Shown: in pieces, positions 1 through 4,654 of the stretch
Layout of the letters: each line of letters begins with the position of its first letter
Numbering within the stretch: the stretch's first letter is position 1
Source of the DNA: Anaerolineales bacterium
Lineage (GTDB): Bacteria > Chloroflexota > Anaerolineae > Anaerolineales > DRMV01
Direction: 5' to 3'
Assembly (NCBI GenBank): GCA_026985785.1
Contig: JALSPT010000015.1
Location: 1-5,208, forward strand
DNA: 5,208 bases
Translations under genes and position numbers: made by a program
Notes under the pieces: generated by a model
Databases searched by the model: none
Told to the model about the DNA's origin: nothing
The model's input: the letters and a program-made list of their open reading frames with translations, nothing else

Positions 1-2
1 CG

Positions 3-1223
3 TTGGGCGTTGCACTGTGGTTGGCGGTGGGCGGTGGTTTGCTGGAGATCTACGCCTGGGCGCGCTCCGAGACCCTTTTCATCACGTTGCTCTTGTTGGT
101 GGGGTGGCTGCTGATGCGCTGGGAGGAGCATCCCTCGCTGGCCGGCGCATTGGCGGTGGGCTTGCTGACGGCGTGGATGACGTTTGTTCGCTGGATGGGG
201 TTGGCGGTGGTGGCGTGGGCTTTGTTGTGGATGGGATGGGTTGTCTGGCAGCGGCGGCTGGCGCGCGGCTGGAAGCATCTTGCCTTAGCGGCGGCGGGCG
301 CGGGGGTGCCGGTTGGGGCTTTGCTGTTAGTGAATCGCTTGGCGGCTGGGGCAGCGACCAACCGACGCCTTCTGTGGCATCCACCTTCAGCGGCCAAGTG
401 GCAGCAAGCGCTTCAAACGGTGGGTGAATGGTTTTGTACTGCCTGCCGTCTGGATGCCCGCGGTGAGATGCTCGTGGGAGCGTTGGCCGTAGTAGGGGCG
501 CTGGGTGTCGTGGTGTTTGCCTGGCGGCGGGCGGCGCGGCACCAGGAAGCCTGTGGCGCGTTCGTGGGGCGCTGGGGCAGTTTTGTGGTGCTTTACTTTG
601 GGGCGCTGGTGGCGGCGATTACTCTGGTCGATGCGGCCACGCCGTTGGACAAGCGGTTGCTCGCCCCCTTGTTACCGGTGCTTTCGTTGGTGTTGGCGGT
701 GGCGGCGTGGGAATGCTTGCGCCGCCGACCGATCGCGCTGACAGCGGGGTCGGTGTTGTGGGCGTTGTTTCTTGCTTTCACCCTGTGGGGTGATTACCAC
801 GCCTTTTATGACATGCGCTGGGGCGGGGTGGCGGTGCGATCGTTCCGCTGGCAACAGGCCGAGATATGGAAAGCCGTGCGTACCTTGCCGCCGGACGTCT
901 TGGTGTTGACCAACGATATGGAAGGCACCATCTATTACACCAATCGCCCGGCGCATTTACTGGACGTTCCCGTGCTCAAAGATGGACGGCTGTACCACTA
1001 CGACGCCTCGTTGGCGGAGATGGTGCCTTTGCCGTACGCCGATATGCGGGCCTGGGGGGAGGCGCTGGCACGTTCGCTGCAAGGCAAGTGTGTGGCCGTG
1101 GTGTACGTGACATTGAAACAGCCGAGCAACCCGGCGCTGGAACAGGCCATGGACGTGGTGGCGCGCTATCGCAGTGGCCTGTTGCTGGCGCCGCCTGGTG
1201 GCAAGGCCTGCTTGCGGCGGTAA
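3..1223 (+). CDS. Polytopic membrane protein, probable GT-C/family 39-like glycosyltransferase (5' partial)
   Basis: The reading frame is open from the left edge to TAA at 1221-1223, so the true start lies upstream and only the last 406 codons are seen. About eight hydrophobic segments are visible, at roughly residues 23-39, 46-63, 66-84, 91-112, 154-174, 191-210, 219-239 and 244-264, followed by a soluble tail of about 140 residues. The segment ARSETLF (about 20-26) directly before a membrane helix, and TPLDKRLLAPLLP (about 213-225), resemble the RSE-LF and D-R-LLP patterns of GT-C glycosyltransferases of the PMT/ArnT type. Those enzymes move sugars from lipid-phosphate donors at the outer membrane face. 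The tail has an alternating fold with TNDMEGTIYYTNRPAHLL (about 303-320), a pattern I associate with this family. The catalytic acidic loop would lie in the missing N-terminal part, so activity and substrate cannot be judged. Another polytopic membrane protein family is possible. Confidence 0.6.
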   Translation: MGVALWLAVGGGLLEIYAWARSETLFITLLLLVGWLLMRWEEHPSLAGALAVGLLTAWMTFVRWMGLAVVAWALLWMGWVVWQRRLARGWKHLALAAAGAGVPVGALLLVNRLAAGAATNRRLLWHPPSAAKWQQALQTVGEWFCTACRLDARGEMLVGALAVVGALGVVVFAWRRAARHQEACGAFVGRWGSFVVLYFGALVAAITLVDAATPLDKRLLAPLLPVLSLVLAVAAWECLRRRPIALTAGSVLWALFLAFTLWGDYHAFYDMRWGGVAVRSFRWQQAEIWKAVRTLPPDVLVLTNDMEGTIYYTNRPAHLLDVPVLKDGRLYHYDASLAEMVPLPYADMRAWGEALARSLQGKCVAVVYVTLKQPSNPALEQAMDVVARYRSGLLLAPPGGKACLRR

Positions 1224-1230
1224 AGGGGGC

Positions 1231-1255
1231 GGGGGAAAGTTCCCCTCGGTTTTTT
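1231..1255 (+). terminator. Probable intrinsic terminator of the membrane protein gene
   Basis: Eight bases after the stop codon, GGGGA (1232-1236) pairs with TCCCC (1241-1245) around the loop AAGT, with a G-T closing pair (1231/1246). Six T residues follow at 1250-1255. The stem is short, and three bases (CGG) separate it from the T tract, so it is weaker than a textbook terminator. Its position right after gene 1 and before the convergent pbpC end supports the call. No comparable hairpin with a T tract is seen on the minus strand for pbpC. Confidence 0.5.
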
Positions 1256-1315
1256 CAGGAGGCATCGTTCTTGATCGTTTTTCGTATAGCCGCCCTATGG
1301 GGCTTTGAGCGTTGC

Positions 1316-3772
1316 TTACTTCTCTACGCTCACCGTCACCTCTACCGAGCGATGCCGTTTGCCATTGGGCAGGATGGCCTCGGCCCAAAAGTGGTGTTTG
1401 CCTGCTTCCAAGGCCCACCACGCCTTGCACGTCGGCGCATCGCGGCATTCGGCCAGGAGCGTATTGTCGGCCCACAGCCGCAATTGGGCGTGCTGCAAGG
1501 TGGTTTCTGCCTCCACCGGAATTTTCTGGGCTGTGGTGGAGAGGTCGGGGTTGAGGCGATAGACGCTACCGTCGGGCGGCGTGCGAAGGATAACCGGTGG
1601 TGCCTCCTCGTTGTTCGCCTCCGAGGGTATATCTTGCACCAGTGGCCATCCATGGGCGCGTGCCCAATCCCAGGCGATGGGGGGCAGGTTGAGCGCAGTG
1701 ATGGTTTGGGGGCCATTGGGTGTTTGAAGCGTGATGCGCTGGTAGATGTCATCGGGGCGGGTAGGTTCGGTGCCTGCGATGAACCAGGCGAGGTGAGTTT
1801 GGGGGCAGGCGGGGGTCGGCAGCAGACCGGACAGCGTGCAGACTTCGCGCCGCACCAGCCCTGGTGGGCGGGGGAAAGGGGGGGGCGGCTGTTGTCTGTG
1901 TAGCCCCACGAGGATATCGTGCCAGATGGGGGCTGCGCCAGTGAGGCCGTCGACGCCGTGCATGGCTTGAAAATCGGCGTTGCCTACCCAGACGCCGACC
2001 ACCCAGTCGGTGGTGTACCCTACCGTCCAGTTGTCGTGAAAGGCTGAGGAGGTGCCGGTTTTGACGGCGGCGGGGAAACCAACTTCCAGGGAAGTATGGC
2101 GGGGGAAGCCAAGGGCGCGGGCCGTGTCGTCGGATAGGATGTCGGAAATCAGCCAGGCGACGCGCGTATCCCAGACGCGTCGAGGGGCAGGCGGGAGGGG
2201 GTGATAGTGGAGAGTGTTTTGCTGGTCCTGGACTTCGTATAGCCACCACCCGGGGTGGAAAATACCCTCAACGAAAGCATCATAAGCCCCGCTCAGTTCC
2301 AGCAGGGAAACCTCGCCCCCCCCCAGCGCCAGCGAAAGGTCGTAGCGCTCGGCATTCTCCAAGGAGGTGATCCCCAACTGCTGGGCGATGTCCAGTATGG
2401 TGGGGAGGCCCACGTGCGCCAATGCCTTGACCGCGGGGATGTTGAGCGAGGAGGCTAGTGCCTGCCGCATTGTCACCGGGCCGTGGTAGCGGCGGTCGTA
2501 ATTTTCAGGGGTATAGGGCTTGCCATCGCGAGTGCGGAACACGGTCGGCACATCCCACAGCACGGTGGCTTCCGTCCACGGCTCGGGCTGGTGTGGGTCG
2601 AGCGCGGCGGCGTAGATGAACGGCTTGAAAGCCGAGCCTGTGGGGCGGGGGATGACGGCCATGTTGACCGCGCCGCGGATGGCAGGGTCGGTGTAGTCGG
2701 CGCTGCCGACCAGGGCGCGCAGCGCACCGGTATGGGCATCGAGCACCACCACCGCTGCATCGTTGACGTTCAGATCGCGCCGCTGTAGAGCCTGGAGGTG
2801 ACGGCGTACGGCGCTTTCGGCCAGTGCCTGGATGTCCAGATCAAGGGTCGTGTGCACCACCAGTGGTTCGTCGGCAGGCAGGCGTCCCTTGGCCTGCAAG
2901 GTGTGAATGCGTTGCAGCACCATCCACACGAAGTGGGGGGCGTGCAAAGGATAGGGCGTGCTATTGAAAGTGAGGGGTACACTGAGGGCGCGATCGCGCT
3001 CGGCGGGGGTGATAAAGCCCTGTTTGACCATCAGGTCGAGCACGACCTTTTGGCGTCTCCGAGCGGCGTTAGGGTGGCGAAGGGGGTCGTAAGCCGAAGG
3101 GGCTTGGGGTAGTCCGGCCAGCAGGGCGCATTCGGGCAGGGTAAGTTGGGAAGCGGGCTTGCCGAAGAAGGTCTGCGCGGCGGCCTCGATGCCGTAAGCA
3201 AAGCCGCCATAGTAGGTGGTGTTGAGGTAGAGGGTGAGGATCTGGTCTTTGCTCAGGCGGCGGGTGAGCCGCCAGGCGAGGAGGGTTTCCCGCAATTTAC
3301 GGCGCAAGGTGCGGCGATGGCGCTCCTGGGGCGGGAGCAGCAAATTGCGGGCAAGTTGCTGGGTAATCGTGCTGCCGCCGGCGACCACACGGTGGGCGCG
3401 CACATCCAGCCAGAGGGCGCGCAGCAGACCGCGTAGGTCGATGCCGGGGTTCTGGTAAAAAGAAGCATCCTCCACGGCCACAGTAGCCTGTTTGATGCAG
3501 GCGGGGATAGCATCAGGCGGGAGAGGGGTGTAGCGGGCGTCGTTGGGTAAGGCTTCGTAGAGCAAGCGCCCCTGGCGGTCGACGATACGTATGCTGGGGA
3601 TGGCTGGGCGGGTGGCCAGAGCCTGGGCAGGGTTGGGTAAGCCGCGGTGGATTTCGTATAGCCATAACCCCAAAAGAGCACCAACCAACCCCACCACCAA
3701 CAACACCCACCAACAGCAGCGGGAGAGCGCCACCCAGGCCCGCAAATGGTTTCCCTCATTGCCTCGAAACAT
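1316..3772 (-). CDS. pbpC: Penicillin-binding protein 1C: bifunctional peptidoglycan glycosyltransferase/transpeptidase
   Basis: This is a class A penicillin-binding protein of 818 residues that polymerises lipid II glycan strands and cross-links peptides on the outer face of the membrane. Numbered from the chosen start, a membrane anchor spans about 19-38. The GT51 domain follows, with catalytic Glu101 in EDASF, GGSTITQQLARN at 132-143 and RRKLRE ending at Glu162. The transpeptidase has SAFK (Ser380, Lys383), SLN (442-444) and KTGT (571-574). Next come a proline-rich linker (about 627-637), a two-cysteine segment (VCTLSG to ACP, Cys645 and Cys656) and a C-terminal BiPBP_C-like domain from about 725. 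This order is that of E. coli PbpC (about 770 residues). All key residues are present. The start at 3772 is preceded by AGGGAG seven bases away. A longer in-frame ATG at 3817 has no Shine-Dalgarno and overlaps a probable -10 box. The gene converges on gene 1 and diverges from rpsU. Confidence 0.93.
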   Translation of the reverse strand: MFRGNEGNHLRAWVALSRCCWWVLLVVGLVGALLGLWLYEIHRGLPNPAQALATRPAIPSIRIVDRQGRLLYEALPNDARYTPLPPDAIPACIKQATVAVEDASFYQNPGIDLRGLLRALWLDVRAHRVVAGGSTITQQLARNLLLPPQERHRRTLRRKLRETLLAWRLTRRLSKDQILTLYLNTTYYGGFAYGIEAAAQTFFGKPASQLTLPECALLAGLPQAPSAYDPLRHPNAARRRQKVVLDLMVKQGFITPAERDRALSVPLTFNSTPYPLHAPHFVWMVLQRIHTLQAKGRLPADEPLVVHTTLDLDIQALAESAVRRHLQALQRRDLNVNDAAVVVLDAHTGALRALVGSADYTDPAIRGAVNMAVIPRPTGSAFKPFIYAAALDPHQPEPWTEATVLWDVPTVFRTRDGKPYTPENYDRRYHGPVTMRQALASSLNIPAVKALAHVGLPTILDIAQQLGITSLENAERYDLSLALGGGEVSLLELSGAYDAFVEGIFHPGWWLYEVQDQQNTLHYHPLPPAPRRVWDTRVAWLISDILSDDTARALGFPRHTSLEVGFPAAVKTGTSSAFHDNWTVGYTTDWVVGVWVGNADFQAMHGVDGLTGAAPIWHDILVGLHRQQPPPPFPRPPGLVRREVCTLSGLLPTPACPQTHLAWFIAGTEPTRPDDIYQRITLQTPNGPQTITALNLPPIAWDWARAHGWPLVQDIPSEANNEEAPPVILRTPPDGSVYRLNPDLSTTAQKIPVEAETTLQHAQLRLWADNTLLAECRDAPTCKAWWALEAGKHHFWAEAILPNGKRHRSVEVTVSVEK

Positions 3773-3779
3773 GGCCCAT

Positions 3780-3785
3780 CTCCCT
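3780..3785 (-). promoter_or_regulatory. Shine-Dalgarno that decides the pbpC start
   Basis: Read on the minus strand this is AGGGAG, seven bases before the ATG at 3772-3770. The two in-frame ATGs further upstream (3817 and 3799) lack such a site, so this motif is the main reason for choosing the 818-residue form. Confidence 0.65.
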
Positions 3786-3815
3786 GAACACAACCCCATT
3801 GCCGCAAACAATGCC

Positions 3816-3843
3816 ATTGTATCACGAGCACAACTTCACCAAA
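3816..3843 (-). promoter_or_regulatory. Candidate sigma-70 type promoter for pbpC (extended -10)
   Basis: On the minus strand TGATACAAT (plus 3816-3824) fits an extended -10 element (TGnTACAAT). A weak -35, TTTGGT (plus 3838-3843), lies 16 bases upstream. Transcription would start at about 3809-3810, inside or after the upstream ATG at 3817, which also argues for the shorter pbpC start. The -35 match is poor, so this is a moderate call. Confidence 0.45.
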
Positions 3844-3844
3844 C

Positions 3845-3873
3845 TTGGCAAACCCCTGGTTTGGGTGTATAAT
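3845..3873 (+). promoter_or_regulatory. Sigma-70 type promoter for the rpsU leader and operon
   Basis: TTGGCA at 3845-3850 (5 of 6 to consensus) and a perfect TATAAT at 3868-3873 are separated by 17 bases, the ideal spacing. The predicted transcript start is near 3880, giving a leader of about 170 nt before rpsU. This is the only convincing + strand promoter seen ahead of rpsU, infA and rsmG. Confidence 0.8.
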
Positions 3874-3924
3874 CACCCTGCGCGTCCGCGGTTGCTGAGG
3901 CTAAGGTCTTTCTCAGGAGTAGGT

Positions 3925-3951
3925 ATGATCGTCCCGGGGCATATCCACTAA
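3925..3951 (+). CDS. Candidate 8-residue leader peptide MIVPGHIH
   Basis: ATG at 3925-3927 follows AGGAG (3915-3919) with a five-base spacer, a good ribosome binding site. It runs M-I-V-P-G-H-I-H to TAA at 3949-3951. It sits about 45 bases after the predicted transcript start and 20 bases before the terminator stem. Start codon and stop lie in or beside the second leader hairpin, and the Shine-Dalgarno overlaps the 3' arm of the first. The position suits a regulatory leader peptide, but the ORF is so short that chance is possible. No run of one regulatory amino acid is present; there are two His and two Ile codons. Confidence 0.38.
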   Translation: MIVPGHIH

Positions 3952-3970
3952 CCTTTCGCAAAGTTGCCAT

Positions 3971-4006
3971 ACTCGGCAGCGTGCAAGCGGCGCAGCCGAG
4001 TTTTTT
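3971..4006 (+). terminator. Intrinsic terminator within the rpsU leader
   Basis: ACTCGGC (3971-3977) pairs with GCCGAGT (3995-4001). After an A-A mismatch GCG (3979-3981) pairs with CGC (3991-3993), leaving a nine-base loop. A run of six T occupies 4001-4006. It lies 45 bases before the rpsU start and about 90 bases after the predicted transcript start, so rpsU expression must depend on readthrough or on a promoter I cannot see. Confidence 0.75.
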
Positions 4007-4037
4007 ATGCCCCTCAGGTGCCTAATTTTTCACAGAA

Positions 4038-4045
4038 GGGAGGTG
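4038..4045 (+). promoter_or_regulatory. Strong Shine-Dalgarno fixing the TTG start of rpsU
   Basis: GGGAGGTG lies six bases before TTG at 4052-4054. It rules out the in-frame ATG at 4007, which begins just after the terminator T tract, has no ribosome binding site and would add 15 residues unlike any bS21. Confidence 0.85.
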
Positions 4046-4051
4046 AGACCT

Positions 4052-4267
4052 TTGCCCGTCAGCGTAGTGTTACGCCCCAATGAAACATCCGAGCAACTCC
4101 TGCGACGCTTCCGCAAGCAGGTCGCGAAAAGCGGCATCTTGAGCGCTGTGCGGCGCAAGCGGTGGTATGTTTCCAAAAGCGAGTTGAATCGGATGCAAAA
4201 GAAAAAGGCAATTCGGCGCATGCGCCGGCGCTTGCGCAAAATGCAAGAGCGCCAAAAAGGGCGCTAA
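4052..4267 (+). CDS. rpsU: 30S ribosomal protein bS21
   Basis: The product is a 71-residue very basic protein of the small ribosomal subunit. bS21 sits on the platform near the 3' end of 16S rRNA and helps with initiation. The start MPVSVVLRPNETSEQLLRRF matches the family pattern of a short beta strand followed by E-x-LLRRFR-x-V at about 13-24. The middle, SGILSAVRRKRWYVSKSE (about 27-44), corresponds to the usual G-hydrophobic-E/R-RRR-x-Y/F-E segment. The C-terminus is a long Arg/Lys-rich helix (KKKAIRRMRRRLRKMQER). Length is typical. The start is TTG, chosen for the GGGAGGTG site and family length. It is followed 27 bases later by infA, most likely as one transcript, and is preceded by a terminator-containing leader, so expression is probably set by attenuation. 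Confidence 0.95.
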   Translation: MPVSVVLRPNETSEQLLRRFRKQVAKSGILSAVRRKRWYVSKSELNRMQKKKAIRRMRRRLRKMQERQKGR

Positions 4268-4294
4268 GCCCTACCCTCTGGAGGTGTTGATCGT

Positions 4295-4537
4295 ATGGCA
4301 GAAGAAAAAATCGAAGTTGAGGGCACCGTGATTGAAGCGCTGCCCGGGACACAGTTCAAAGTGCGCTTGGACAATGGTCACGAAATCCTGGCGTACCTGT
4401 CCGGCAAGATGCGCAAATACTACATCCGCATCCTGCTGGGCGACCGGGTGCGGGTCGAAATGTCGCCTTACGACCTGAGCCGTGGACGCATCACTTACCG
4501 CTATAAGCGCTCTCGCCCTCAACAGAAAGCTTCGTAG
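4295..4537 (+). CDS. infA: Translation initiation factor IF-1
   Basis: The 80-residue product is an S1/OB-fold protein that binds the 30S A site during initiation. The family signature is clear: EGTVIEALPGTQFKVRLDNGHEILAYLSGKMR (about 9-40), then YYIRILLGDRVRVE (about 42-55) and the hallmark SPYDLSRGRITYRYK (about 57-71). It is about eight residues longer than the usual 72, through a polar C-terminal tail (SRPQQKAS). GGAGGTG (4280-4286) lies eight bases before the ATG. The short gap after rpsU and the lack of a promoter in between indicate co-transcription. A strong hairpin and an intrinsic terminator follow the stop codon. Confidence 0.97.
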   Translation: MAEEKIEVEGTVIEALPGTQFKVRLDNGHEILAYLSGKMRKYYIRILLGDRVRVEMSPYDLSRGRITYRYKRSRPQQKAS

Positions 4538-4553
4538 CGCCTCCAGAATGCGC

Positions 4554-4588
4554 CAGGTGTGCCTTGCCAACCAACGCAAGGCCGCCTG
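4554..4588 (+). other. Long stable hairpin in the infA 3' untranslated region
   Basis: CAGGTG (4554-4559) pairs with CGCCTG (4583-4588, one G-U). After a single bulged T (4560), GCCTTGC (4561-4567) pairs perfectly with GCAAGGC (4576-4582) around the eight-base loop CAACCAAC. No T tract follows directly, so it is not itself a terminator. It sits 12 bases before the terminator stem and could protect the rpsU-infA mRNA 3' end or take part in the control of readthrough into rsmG. Confidence 0.6.
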
Positions 4589-4599
4589 CCTTTGCCCTC

Positions 4600-4636
4600 A
4601 AAACAGCCCGCACGGCCTCCTGGCGGGCTGTTTTTT
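4600..4636 (+). terminator. Intrinsic terminator between infA and rsmG
   Basis: AAAACAGCCCGC (4600-4611) pairs perfectly with GCGGGCTGTTTT (4623-4634) around an 11-base loop, and a six-T run covers 4631-4636. It is a textbook terminator ending the rpsU-infA transcript. It ends only 18 bases before the rsmG start codon, and I see no promoter between the two. The loop contains CCTCC (4616-4620), complementary to the rsmG Shine-Dalgarno GAGG (4644-4647). Confidence 0.88.
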
Positions 4637-4654
4637 GTTGCGCGAGGTGAAGCA

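Larger units (their letters stand above)
3880..4051 (+). promoter_or_regulatory. Structured mRNA leader of rpsU, candidate attenuator or riboswitch-like element
   Basis: Between the promoter and rpsU the leader can form a series of hairpins. CTGAG (3895-3899) pairs with CTCAG (3912-3916). GGTATG (3922-3927) pairs with CATATC (3940-3945), extended past a mismatch by GT/AC (3919-3920/3947-3948). CTTT (3953-3956) pairs with AAAG (3960-3963) and is flanked by AA/TT. A terminator follows at 3971-4006. The first 5' segment can instead pair over nine bases (3891-3899 with 3972-3980, two G-U) with the terminator's 5' arm, which would break the terminator. An 8-codon ORF with its own Shine-Dalgarno lies inside. 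I do not recognise a known riboswitch family; the pairing is directly visible, the regulation is inferred. An independent small RNA ending at the terminator is an alternative. Confidence 0.6.

Noticed and set aside
1289..1305. Minus-strand hairpin GCCC-CATA-GGGC after pbpC as a possible pbpC terminator.
   Set aside because: Only a four-base stem and no T tract on that strand, so it does not meet the terminator pattern.
866..1903. Long + strand frame of 345 codons, including an AGGAGG (1257-1262) followed by TTG at 1271 that could start a 211-codon frame.
   Set aside because: It overlaps the end of gene 1 and runs antisense to pbpC. The translation has no recognisable family pattern, and long open shadow frames are usual in GC-rich genes. 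pbpC motifs on the other strand are unambiguous.
1749..3876. Several other long frames antisense to, or out of frame with, pbpC.
   Set aside because: Arg/Pro/Ser-rich composition typical of shadow frames, no good ribosome binding sites, all inside an intact pbpC.
3933..3938. CCCGGG palindrome in the leader as an operator.
   Set aside because: Six-base palindromes are frequent in GC-rich DNA and it lies in the transcribed region; no second half site or repeat was seen.
3880..4006. Leader as a tRNA, SRP RNA, tmRNA, T-box or a common riboswitch (TPP, cobalamin, glycine, manganese, THF).
   Set aside because: From memory, none of the conserved core words of these families is present in the right order. 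GGAGTAG superficially resembles words in the manganese and THF classes, but the rest does not fit. A covariance search would be needed to exclude them fully.
4001..4035. Possible second promoter after the leader terminator (T-rich stretch and CTAATT).
   Set aside because: No acceptable -35 box at the right spacing and a poor -10 match; the T-rich sequence is explained by the terminator.
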